Assembly: GCA_022266195.1 (NCBI GenBank)
Contig: WHVY01000001.1
Coordinates: 11,966,001 to 12,030,000, forward strand
Source of the DNA: Tetranychus cinnabarinus
Lineage: Eukaryota; Arthropoda; Arachnida; Trombidiformes; Tetranychidae
Direction: 5' to 3'
DNA: 64,000 nt
Shown: piece after piece, positions 12,385 through 22,756 of the stretch
How positions within the stretch are numbered: position 1 is the first letter of the stretch
Layout: each line of letters begins with the position of its first letter
Notes under the pieces: model-generated
Seen by the model: only the letters and a program-made list of their open reading frames with translations
Database searches by the model: none
Told to the model about the DNA's origin: nothing
Made by a program: the position numbers and the translations under genes

Positions 12385-13025
12385 ATTTCCTTACAATCTA
12401 GTCTCATGACAATCGACTAATTATTTGATCCATTATCTTGATTTATACTGTTTAATTAAAGTTTACTTGTAATTAATTTGCACTAATAATGTTCTTATTT
12501 CATGCTCAATTTGCTCAGCCAAATCAAAGTATTCAATCTCTTGATTAAACGTAACTATCATTTTATAAGAGAATAAAATTAATCAATACTTTTTAATTGT
12601 CGATTTTGAATCTTTTTTTATTGTCATAAATCGTAAAGGTACAAAAGCTTTGGGTATTTGATTCTCAAGTGAAGGAATCATTACTGACAATGAGTTACTA
12701 AATAAGTTAATCCACTCATTAAAGTCTAATGATTGATTTTTGATTTACAAGAACAGTTAATTTCATTTAAAAATTTCGCCTGATTTCCTTATTGTCTGAT
12801 TGTGGTTAAAATTTAGCCGTTAAACTTGATCTGCCAATGAAAATGGAGCATTGTACTGATATAAATATCTTTAATAAACAAATCTTAGATCGGATATTTT
12901 TCTATGCCTGTGTTTACAAACATCATGTTATGCAGTACGGATTAACCAGAAAACGAACCATCTGTATATCATATTGTGAATTTGTTGATTAATTTTATTT
13001 TTACAATTGGTTTGTACATTTTAGA
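12385..13025. other. intergenic; 3' flank shared with pseudogene block at 21 kb
   Basis: Much of 12385-12890 can be aligned by eye to 21200-21535, showing that the duplication behind the broken copy included 3' flanking DNA. No gene seen. Confidence 0.5.
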
Positions 13026-14345
13026 ATGGACGGGGAACCATCAACGTCAAGCAGTAAACGGTTACGTCTATCAAGTATTCCAGGAGACAATGATAGCCGC
13101 TCTACTGATGAAGAACCCAGTTGTTTTGAGGAATCAATGCCCATTCGATTAGACGAACTTACGTGTCCTATTTGTCATAATATTATTGTTGATGCCCATG
13201 TTACTGAATGTGGTCATACTTAATGTCATAAATGCATCACCAAAAACTCGGAAGCCTCTAAATTTTGTCTTAAATGTGGTTTTATAGTCCATAAGACTTA
13301 TCCTAATTTTATGATCGAAAGATTTATAAGAGTGACCAAAAAAAGCAGACACTTTATTCAGACTGGCTGATATAAACAGGAACCATACGGCGTGGTATAT
13401 TCTAATCTTAGAGAAAGCACAAAATCTCGACCCTGATGATATGGCGTTTCTTGTGGAATTGCTACAAAAGAGAAAAAAGAAACTAGAGAAATCTTCAAAA
13501 GAATTCCTCACAAGAATACAAATTCGTAAGCAAGAGCCATTAGATAAACTTGCTGATGATTTGAAGATTATTAGGGTGGATTTTTCGACACTTAAACAAA
13601 TTGAAAGCTCTCTGGTTGCTGAAAAAAGGACCAACCAGTCCATGATAACACCAGTGTTCACCAGAGGAATCATCATCATAATACTAATGTTTGTGGAGTC
13701 AAATTTCATCCTACAAGTCGATACCACTTAGCATTCTGTTCAGCTGATAATACCGTTTATTATTACGACTTGTGGAATCCAAGCAAACCGGAATTTATTT
13801 TAAAAGGACATCATGACACTGTTTCATATGTTAAATTCATGAGTTCTACCGAGCTTGTCTCGTTATCTACTGACAATACTTGTAAATTATGGAGCGTTGG
13901 CAGTAACAAAACATTCGAAAGAACATTCAAAGGTCATTCTAATGTGCATAGATTTGTTGGCTTAGCAACAAATAATGATTCTTGTGGAAGTGAAACCAAT
14001 GCACTTTATATTTATAACAAAGGATTTTCCAAGCCAGTATTAACCTACTCTTTTGATTTCGATAGGCCAATTTCTCGTACCGGAATTGAGGTAAATTGAT
14101 TCTAATCCATATGGTTTCCCCTAATTTATTATTCTCTTGTGTTTTATCACTTGTTTCTAGTCGCATTGGTCAAACAAAAATATCACTCAAAATGCAATAA
14201 CCGCCGTTTGTTGGAAAAAAAGACTCAAATGTTATTTTAGCCGGAAACACTGAAGGATCTGTGAAGGTAATTTCCATCAACTATGTCATCGATTGTCATA
14301 ATAATCTAGTTTTTTTGTGTTTTACAGGTTTTGGAAGCTATATAA
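13026..14345 (+). pseudogene. COP1: COP1 (RFWD2) E3 ligase pseudogene
   Basis: Intact COP1 is a RING E3 ligase with a coiled coil and a seven-blade WD40 domain that directs degradation of factors such as JUN and ETS proteins. Here the RING is recognisable (CPICHNII, ECGHT, CHKC, CLKCG) but an in-frame TAA at 13221-13223 interrupts it and a TGA follows at 13368-13370. A shifted frame carries the helical region (DPDDMAFLVELLQKRKKKLE). Another frame shift, with loss of the coiled coil and the first WD repeats, leads to late WD blades (YHLAFCSADNTVYYYDLW, FKGHSNVHRFVGLA). Two introns remain (14091-14160, 14267-14327), so it arose by DNA duplication, not retroposition. The last exons end in VKVLEAI, matching the COP1 C-terminus. 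A functional copy must be sought elsewhere. Confidence 0.85.
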
Positions 14346-15460
14346 TGCTAATTTGATGGTCAAATTATCGAAGATGTACAGATCACAAGAATATCATGTT
14401 GAGAAATCACCAAAACTAAAATGAATCAATTTAATTTTTTACTGTTTTTTATATCAATACAATCAGTTTGGATATTAATATTTTCAATGATTCGAAGATG
14501 CGCTATCTCTCATGATTGAAGCATGATGTTATCAGAGGACCATTATTTTGTTTTCGTTCATCGCCATCAATGAAGCACTCGAAAGATTAATGCTTGTACG
14601 CAATTAAGACGTTTGATATTTTTTAAGCAATTGTTACCAAGGAGAGACTATTGTAAACTGGTTGGATCAAAGTTGGTTTTGATTTTAATGTTTAATTGAG
14701 AGAGATGGTGGGTCTTTGAAGATATTGAAATGTGTCTCTTAAAAGAATCTAATCAAAGTTAATTGAAAAAATCCTATTACATTAAATTTTATACTTGTTT
14801 TACTACGTGTTATATTGGCTATTTTCATTTGTGACGTTGAATTGAAACGCAGTTGGTCTTTTGGCTCGAAAAATGAAAAAATTTTATAGTGCTCGATTCC
14901 ATTATAATCATCTACATACCAGCATTTACGTAAATCAATTTTTTCAATTGAAAGCTTAAGTAAAGCGCTTCTTTATTTAAATAAATTAGATTTGCATCAT
15001 AAAATTGGTGGGGGAGCAAATAAACTGTTACCGTGGTGAAGTGTTGAGGGTTTTACTTTAGCTTGATTGCACTGAGGTAACAATGGTTTGTTGGTATACA
15101 AGGGATAAAATAGTTTTCAATTGTGCCTTATTAGCAACTGGCTCAGTGACAATATTTGGTGATAAACTAGGTTTCAACCTTCATTTTTTGTGAGTGTTCT
15201 CAATAAGCAAAAATTATGTTCAGTGTATTTTGTTTTCCTTGTTACAATAGATGATCTTCAGAATCAAATAAAATAACATTGAATCAACAGCCTATCAATA
15301 CAGTCAACACCAATTTGTTTTCATCTTAATTTTCCTCTCTCAGCTGATACCTTTGTTTGTTTTTATGATCTTTCCTATCTTCCCTTTCTTTTTTGACGTA
15401 ACCCAAATAACTGGAATAACTAAGCCTGTATACATCAGCCTTGTGTTTACATTGTGATAA
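14346..15460. other. intergenic, no gene seen
   Basis: About 1.1 kb of AT-rich DNA between the COP1 pseudogene and the ankyrin gene, including the latter's promoter and 5' UTR. I see no conserved coding stretch on either strand. Confidence 0.5.
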
Positions 15461-16363
15461 ATGGGTAACGCACAAGGAGCCAGGAGCACTGGTCCTGGTC
15501 ATACCTTGGATTATGTTTTCAGTTCAGACAGTGGACCCTGTCCATTTAAGGTCCCAAAGATCCACAGGACCGTCAGATGTCACGAATACTCTAAATTATC
15601 CAAGATGATTGCCTCTGGAGTTGATGTTAATTGTCAAGATCAGGATGGGATGACCCCTTTACATTATGCAGCGGCTCAAGGTGATCTGGTGGCTGTACAA
15701 TTATTAACCGCTGCTGGTTGTTCCCAAATACCCTGTAAATTAAACATCTATCCAATACATTTAGCTGTTCAAAATGGTAACCAAGAAGTTATTCAAAGGA
15801 TACTTGATTATGGTGGTAATGTTGACAGTTATGATTCCATGGGAACAACGCCATTAGGATTAGCCATAGAGTTTGATTCACCCCAAGTCGTTTCTTTGTT
15901 ATTACAGCGAAAGGCTTACCTTGACTCGAATTATCTTCTGGAAGCACTTCGTCAAGGTTTACTTGAAATTACTCGAATACTTATCAACTTCAACCCTTCT
16001 CTAGTCAATGGTCTTAAACTGGATCGATTCCGTTTCAGTTCAAAGTCGAGTGATTGCCTTAAACTTCTCTATTTGATTGGTTATAAATTTGACGACAATT
16101 TTGCAACTGTTAACCGATCAGAATTGAGATTCACCTCGTGCCATATTGATTACATTGATCGACAGTATAAAAGTGAAATGATTGCTTTTCACGAATTCCT
16201 GGACTGGATGAAAAACCAGGATAAACCAATGAAACTCAAATTGTTAGCGAGAATTGTTTTGATTCGTGCTTGTGGTTCACAAAAAATCAGCGACTTCCTA
16301 GACTCTCACCCACCAATACCTCCAACTATACGTGAATTTGTTACGTTGAAATGGTTATTTTGA
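15461..16363 (+). CDS. ankyrin repeat and SOCS box protein (ASB-like)
   Basis: Single-exon gene of 300 residues. MGNAQGAR at the start fits an N-myristoylation signal. Residues about 45-150 hold ankyrin repeats (DGMTPLHYAAAQGDLVAVQLL, then IYPIHLAVQNGNQEVIQRIL, then GTTPLGLAIEFDSPQVVSLLL). The C-terminal 45 residues look like a SOCS box: a basic Leu-rich BC box (LKLLARIVLIRACG) and a Cul-box-like region (IPPTIREFVTLKWL). ASB proteins are substrate receptors for Elongin B/C-Cullin 5 ubiquitin ligases, with the ankyrin part choosing the target. No target can be read from sequence. The membrane-anchor signal is unusual for ASB proteins and suggests action at a membrane. Confidence 0.78.
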   Translation: MGNAQGARSTGPGHTLDYVFSSDSGPCPFKVPKIHRTVRCHEYSKLSKMIASGVDVNCQDQDGMTPLHYAAAQGDLVAVQLLTAAGCSQIPCKLNIYPIHLAVQNGNQEVIQRILDYGGNVDSYDSMGTTPLGLAIEFDSPQVVSLLLQRKAYLDSNYLLEALRQGLLEITRILINFNPSLVNGLKLDRFRFSSKSSDCLKLLYLIGYKFDDNFATVNRSELRFTSCHIDYIDRQYKSEMIAFHEFLDWMKNQDKPMKLKLLARIVLIRACGSQKISDFLDSHPPIPPTIREFVTLKWLF

Positions 16364-16729
16364 CACACCACCAGTTTAGTGCTTGATCGGTGCAAATCAT
16401 TGATAGTTTGCTGTTCTCCTGAATAAAAAAAATAACAAATTATTTCTATCATAATTTATTAAAGGTAAAAAGTATTACCGTGTAATGCTTTACACATCTG
16501 TAATATATTATAAACATCTAAATGAATACAGATTCACCATGTAACCTAAAAGGATTATTTTCTGCAAATCTTTGACTTTCTACTGTCATATAAATAAAAT
16601 TTTGTTGATTGTTTAGGTTGATATAGTTTCTCCAAACACCTTAACAATCCTTTACAAGTGTATAAATTGAACAAAAATCAATTACTTGTTTCTAATAAAA
16701 CCTGTTAGCATTGAAGCTCGTCGTTTCAA

Positions 16730-17293
16730 CTATTTAATATCATAATTTGCTTTGAATATCAAATATTCCCGATAAAATAATGGAATCGCCACACTAAATC
16801 CAAGTATTTGAACAATAGACATTGGCAAATCCAATGAAGTCTCAATCAGTGGATAGACTGGATGCTTTACATCTGTAAGAATACAAATTACATTTTACAA
16901 AATGATAATTTTAGACCTGGAAATACAAGAGTATTGATTATTACCATGCAACATCCACTTCATGCAAATTGAAATTTGAAGTACCGCTTGTAATGGAGTC
17001 ATTACTAGGTAAAGACTGAGAGTAATGAATGAAGTAACCGGAACTGATGATCCCATAATGGCAAAAAGTGAACTAACAAAGACGGTAAAAGTATCTATAA
17101 ATGCTTTGAAAGCTGAAACTGAATCAGGAACACAAGTTTTCTGCCTTAAAACATCTCGAAAATATGAATTTAACCCAATTGTCGCCAAATGAAATAACAT
17201 TTTAAAGCTACTCAAAATCATTAGAATAATTCCATACGAGAGTAAATTATTTGAAGCCCAATCTTCCAGAATAGGATCGATATAAGCTGACAT
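16730..17293 (-). CDS. small four-helix membrane protein, unknown
   Basis: Two exons (minus), 17293-16945 and 16872-16730, join in phase to 163 residues from ATG at 17293 (MSAYIDPILEDWAS). Four hydrophobic segments are visible: about residues 18-38 (LLSYGIILMILSSFKMLFHLA), 68-86 (IDTFTVFVSSLFAIMGSS), 88-112, and one in exon 2 (LPMSIVQILGFSVAIPLFY). There is no signal peptide and no motif I recognise. The short tail is basic. It overlaps nothing and lies head to head with the small secreted gene at 17.5 kb, about 200 bp apart, so the two may share a promoter region. Confidence 0.6.
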
Positions 17294-17497
17294 CAATTAA
17301 AGGGTTGAAAAATTTAATAAATCACAAATAAACAAATTACTTTAATACGTAAATACGCAACACGCATAAAAGATTGAAAATAATGCGATTCTATGGTAAA
17401 CTGTCTTGGATTTTACTTTAACAATGCAATCTTTTTGATCAACTTCAATTCAAGGTTTTTACATTTCCTTTTGCTATTTGTTTCAATTAAATTCAAG

Positions 17498-17764
17498 ATG
17501 AAATTAATTTATCTGATTGCTATTTTTGGTGTTATTTGTTTCAATTTTGTTTCTATTTCATGTTTACCTTTGGCCATGGACCCAACTGACCTGATGTTTG
17601 GTAAAATTGACGAAAGCGATTCCCGTCTAATTGGTCGATTCTTGCAGCTCATCAATCTGGTCACTGAAATTTACCAACAGCTTTCTGATGCTATTTCACG
17701 CGGTGAATTAATGAAAATCATGACTGACTTTATTAAATTTTTTATATCTTTCAAATTTAATTAA
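17498..17764 (+). CDS. small secreted orphan protein B
   Basis: Single exon of 88 residues. The frame is open from an ATG at 17393, but the ATG at 17498 starts a good signal peptide (MKLIYLIAIFGVICFNFVSISC), so I choose it. The mature part is about 65 residues: MDPTDLMFGKIDESDSRLIG followed by an amphipathic helix (RFLQLINLVTEIYQQLSDAI) and a hydrophobic C-terminus. No known family. A frameshifted copy lies at 21.87-22.19 kb with its 3' flank conserved. Proteins A and B share a loose plan (signal peptide, acidic stretch, Leu-rich helix), but I cannot claim homology. Confidence 0.6.
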   Translation: MKLIYLIAIFGVICFNFVSISCLPLAMDPTDLMFGKIDESDSRLIGRFLQLINLVTEIYQQLSDAISRGELMKIMTDFIKFFISFKFN

Positions 17765-18671
17765 TTAAAATGGCTCAATTTGTCAGATAACCAGTTATTG
17801 TAATCATTTTCAAACTCAACAAAATTTCTTTTTGACACATTACAGTTTTTTCGCCATCAGATTAGTATAAGAACTGGAACCATTGTGGTATTACTCTGAT
17901 CGGAGGTTTTTAGTTTATCTCATTGAAGATGTTTTTTTCACCAGGAATTGGAGTCTTTACATGTGGATAAATTTATTGAACTCAGTGGAAAGATTTACTC
18001 AGTATTTAGGATCAGTCATGATCACTGCAGCCTCTAGTAAATATAAAGAAAGCCTTTTCATTTATCTCAGTACCTTAAGATATTAACATGAGCGTTTCTC
18101 ACATAACTATTAATAAATACTAATAACTTAAGAGATGAGATGATAAAAATGTATTGATCCTGATATGAATTGTATAATCAAAAGACCGCCAAGAGTTCAT
18201 CAAGTTCCCTAGAAATGATTATCACTGAACTTGAATTGAACAGAATCAATGATAACATGGCTTAACTATTATATGTTTAAAGGATTATAATGGGATTTTG
18301 TATCAATTTGTTGATAATCACAGTTTGAATCAAAATTTGAGTTTTCATTTCAGTTGATTCCAGTGGTGCCATCTAATTTACTAGATAACAAGTTTAATTT
18401 TTCATCAATTTTGATCAACAGTTATTGCTATCAATATTTGATTAATAAAAATCAATTTTAACAAAGTTAAGTTATATTTACAATGTAATGGAAAAAATGA
18501 TCAACAGGCAAATTTCTGATTATCTGGTAACAAATTTTCCTAATAATCGGGTTAATTGTGGTTTTATGACTTAGAAGTATAATTGGTGATTAGTATTGGG
18601 TACGATGAAGGCAAGGCACATTTAAAGCTCATAATTTAAATTAGATTCATGGAAGAGAGTGAAACTGTATT
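17765..18671. other. intergenic, no gene supported
   Basis: The first 130 bp are 3' flank shared with the copy at 22.08-22.19 kb. An open frame at 17883-18086 has no support. Nothing else stands out. Confidence 0.45.
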
Positions 18672-20271
18672 TCAATATTCGGTCATAAGTATTGGTGCTT
18701 TAACATAATAAATGGAACCGATTCCCTTTTTACGACCGTAAACCCAATCCATAAGCATGGGCCGTTGAATAAATAAAGCTATTATCATTCCAGAGACAAA
18801 AAAGGCAATCATGGCGATAATCATGATTAAGAATCTTTGTATTCTTGTTTCATAGGCAAAATCACCATCACAGGTAAATTGCTCCACATCAATGTCAATA
18901 AAGTCTCGTTCATTAAGCTCCTTTGGTTGGTTACACCTAAATTGATGAACAAGAAAGAGAAATGAGTTTACATGATAAATTGGAAATGTGAGTTTGAGTG
19001 AAGGCGATTAACGGTATGTTAATTATTTACAAGGTAAAACATGAACATGGGTTAATTAAATTATCTTTGCCTGACTACATTGCCTTCAATTAATTGTAAT
19101 TAGTTTTGCAGTCTTACCTAAGACCAGGCTTAAGAAGATGTTGACATTCCCTCAGCCAGCGTAAATCACAGTCACATTGCCATGGATTACCAGTTAAATC
19201 AACAGTTTCCAAGGAGCACCACGGTAAAGCCAATTGCGGCAGTTTTGTCAACTTGTTGTTTCGCAAATTTACCGTTTTCAAATTTGAACAGTTGGGACTT
19301 TGGTGCATATCGAGAAAAGCATCTGGGTCAATACTGATTAACTTCTGATTCTGAGAAATATCAATTTTCTGCAGTGAACATAAATACGAGAATGTGACCT
19401 CTTCAATGGTCTTAAGGAATGGCATTCGTTGGATACTTAGATTGGCCAGGTTTGGAAGATGAGGAAATGATCGATGGTTCAATACACGAATCGGGTTTCC
19501 ATCAATGGATAAAGCTTCCAAACTTGGTATTCCTTGTAAAGCTTCACTTGGCACTGTATCGAAAGCGTTGCCTGAAAGATCAAGCGTTTTCAAAATCATA
19601 TTGTTGGTCAAAAGGTTGACTGGAATGGATGTTAATTGATTTTCAGATAAATCAAGAACATCAAGGCGCAAATTTTTGTCAAATAAACCAAGCTCGAGAT
19701 GCCTGAGGAAATTTTTACCAGCATTCAATATTGTCAATGATAACAATGGGGAAAATAGGTCGGTTGGTAGATATGTGAATTTGTTTCCACTTAAATCCAG
19801 AACCATTAAATGATCCAAATTTTCAAATAAATTGCTTGGTAAAGATGAGAGGCGATTGTTGCTCAAATTCAGGATACTCAGGTTTGGTAGTGCTGAAAAG
19901 GCACGCGGTTCAATGGAATCGATTTGATTGTAAGATACATCAAGGTAACGAAGCTCAGACACATTTTCAAATACTTGAAGTGAAGTAATACTATTGTAAT
20001 CAAAATCCAGAGTATATGCTGGCCTTGGTAGTTGAACCTTGTTGTAATCAGGAACGGTTGAAAGTCCGATGGCAACACAAACTACTTGCCAGCCTTCTGG
20101 TCCATCGGCAAGTATATCTGTTGCTGGAAGACATTGACACTTGTCTGGACAGTCTGGGGGACGAGCAGGGTTGATTGGTGATTGATTAGATGTTTTCACA
20201 AGGAACAAGAAAAGGAAACAGTTAAAAATGAACATGAGGGTTACAGTGGTTAATAAGCTGGTAAGCACCAT
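18672..20271 (-). CDS. leucine-rich repeat type I membrane protein
   Basis: Two exons (minus), 20271-19118 and 18936-18672, join in phase to 472 residues. ATG at 20271 opens a signal peptide (LLTTVTLMFIFNCFLFLFLV). An LRRNT cap follows (CPDKCQCL), then about ten LRRs of the extracellular LxxLxLxxNxL type (for example LRYLDVSYNQIDSIEPRAF, LMVLDLSGNKFTYLPTDLF), and an LRRCT cap (NPWQCDCDLRWLREC ... C ... C). Exon 2 supplies the end of the cap, one transmembrane helix (FLIMIIAMIAFFVSGMIIAL) and a 30-residue cytoplasmic tail without a recognised signalling domain. The plan fits synaptic or cell-adhesion LRR proteins of arthropods. I cannot assign an orthologue. Confidence 0.85.
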
Positions 20272-20924
20272 GTTGATGATAATTTGATATTTGTATTTTG
20301 ATTGAGTTGTTGATTAGGGGAGAAACGTCGATGACACAGTTTTTGTTGATATGTGAAAATGGAGAAGAGCTGTGATAGGAAAAAACAACCACAATTAATT
20401 GTAGACCAAGAATCCCGATAATTGCCATTGGAGAGACGATGAGATAGAAGAAGAAGAAGAAAAAATAAAAGATAAATGAGTGAGAAGAAGATGGTAAAGG
20501 GAAAAGGGAGTTGGCGAAGAAGATTCATTATTTCATTTAATTCTTACTGTCACCATCACCACCATCATGATTAGGATTTTTGCTTCTTTCTTTCATTCTT
20601 TCCCTTTCTAATTCTGTCTCTTTTATGCTTTCTCTTCAAGCAACAATTTCATTTTTACCACTTCATTATCGCTAACAGAATCTGTGATTCTTTTACAAAG
20701 CAATAAAGTACACTCAACACAACAACAAAAGTTCATTGTTAAATTTCCATATTTGAGATAATTGGAATACTTTTTCACGATTGATTGGGTCGCGATGAAT
20801 CACATGATCATGAAAAAAGTTGTAACAATTGAAATCAAATTTAAAAAATTAATAAAAAAGTGATATTTTTCAAAGTTTAGCCAGTCCTTGACTGTTTGAA
20901 TGAATTGGTGCAAGAATGATTTTG
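20272..20924. other. 5' flank of the LRR gene
   Basis: Upstream DNA of the LRR gene, with GA-rich tracts (about 20440-20525) and a CTT/TTC-rich stretch. Open minus-strand frames here are low-complexity and unsupported. Confidence 0.4.
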
Positions 20925-21535
20925 TTTGTCTTGTTGTTTTGTCTCTCAATGTTTTGTTAACAATATGTTAATTATTAATAAATGAATCAGATTAAATTCA
21001 AACAATACGGACGAATTAATAAACTGTGAATTAATCAATAACAATATCAAGTTCACAATCAAGAGACTCTAGACTTAACTCACAAACTCACTAACTTGTC
21101 AGTTATGAAACAAAGAGTCAAATTGTTGCAGCGAATCGTAAACCCAAATCAACAACCTCAACTGGTTAACCAGAATAACGTTTCAATTGTAAATATAGCA
21201 AAATTTAAATTCCCTTACAATCAATCTAGTTTCTTTTAATGAAAATAACTTGTACTAATAATGCACTTGTTTCATGTTCAATTTGCTCAATCAAGGTACA
21301 AAAGCTTCTGATTGTTTATTTACAAATGAAAGAATCATTAATGAGTTACAAGGCAAGTTAATCCACTCATTAAAGTCTGATGATTGATTTTTTGAAACCC
21401 AAGAACAGTTTATTGCACTGAAAAATATGCACAAAATAAATTGTCTGATTGAGATTAAACTTGATCAAAATGAATGAATAGCAATGAGTAGCAATGCTAC
21501 ATTGTACTGATATTAACATCTTTGATAAACAAATA
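20925..21535 (+). pseudogene. broken copy of secreted orphan A
   Basis: Aligns by eye to 11780-12890: the 5' flank (ACGGACGAATTAATAAACTG vs its counterpart near 11840), then a jump straight to the end of exon 2 (TCACAATCAAGAGACTC at about 21052), the GTTGCAGCGAATCGTAAACC region, and the 3' flank to about 21535. The signal-peptide exon, the intron and most of exon 2 are deleted. An insertion interrupts the remaining frame. Confidence 0.75.
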
Positions 21536-21864
21536 AAGATTAAGGTATAAGATATTGCATTCAAAAAGGCATATTGAGTTTCAGGAATATACTCACTGAA
21601 TGATTCTGTTGGTCTTTTACATTGGAAATTTTCAATCTTAACTTTTTTCTTATCATTTTTTACAGTTTTTGCTAATTTTGTATCAATTTTACCTATTGTC
21701 ACCCTCCAGTGAGCATATACTTGTGCTAAACTCTGCCTTTCCGTATGCTGGATAACCTGCCCTTAGCTGTCGCGGGTTGCTCACAGTGGTCGATACAAAC
21801 CTAGAGCATGAATATCTCAATCTTTACTCAAGTTGCTCGACAAATTGTTGTGATGGAAAATGTT

Positions 21865-22190
21865 TGATTGGGATTACATGTTTACCTTTGACCATGGACC
21901 CAACTGACCTGATGTTGGTAAAATTGACGAAAACGATTCTCGTCTTATTGGTCGATTCTTGCAGCTCATCAATCTGGTCACTGAAATTTACCAACAGCTT
22001 TCTGAGGCTATTTCACGCGGTGAATTAATGAAAATCATGTCTAACTTTATTAAATTTTTTATAACTTGTAAATTTAATTAATTAAAATGGCTCAGTTTGT
22101 CAGATAACCAGTTATTGTAATCATTTTCAAACTCAACAAAATTTCTTTTTGACGCATTACAGTTTTGTTTTTTCGCCATCAAATTATATG
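21865..22190 (+). pseudogene. frameshifted copy of secreted orphan B
   Basis: Matches 17550-17850 closely, including 3' flank. The signal-peptide region is replaced by unrelated sequence. A one-base deletion (GATGTTGG for GATGTTTGG, about 21912) shifts the frame before the helix. The coding trace then runs through the helix region to the shared TTAATTAATTAAAATGGCTC 3' end. Confidence 0.78.
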
Positions 22191-22756
22191 TGTTCAGATT
22201 ATCGGTGGACAGAGAGATTCAGTCTTATCAGGCGATGAAAATTGGTTGAGAATTAATGAAAAGTCTAAATTACTGATTACTATCTGTCTGGTTGGCTGAT
22301 TTGATTTGTTGTAGTAAAAATAGATGAAGATGATATTGGTATAAGAAATGGTTTTTAAAATGGGATATTAGATGATTTTAAGATTGTACCTGTGAAAGTA
22401 CATAACATAGTTAACAGGAATCAGTTAGACAACAAAACAAGATTTAACAGCAAAGACATTAAAGGTAAAACCCATGAAAGATAATATTAAAGGGAAATGA
22501 TTAAGTAAAACGTAAAAAGTGTTGATCAATAGTTTTCGAAATTTTTCGATCTAAACGTCCATTGTTAAATTGTACGTTTTCAAATTGAGAGATACATTGA
22601 GACGTTGATAGAAAAATAAATTGGCAAAAGAAGCTGGAATAATCTTTGTTTCTTGGAGTGAAGATGATGATAATGATAATGGCGGTTGAAGAAATATCGA
22701 ATGTTTAAAGTTTAATTATTATTCTCGATTTGATCACTTGAGTAGTTCCGTTTTAA
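22191..22756. other. intergenic / filamin 3' UTR
   Basis: Downstream of the filamin stop on the minus strand. No coding signal. Presumably filamin 3' UTR nearest 22756. Confidence 0.4.
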
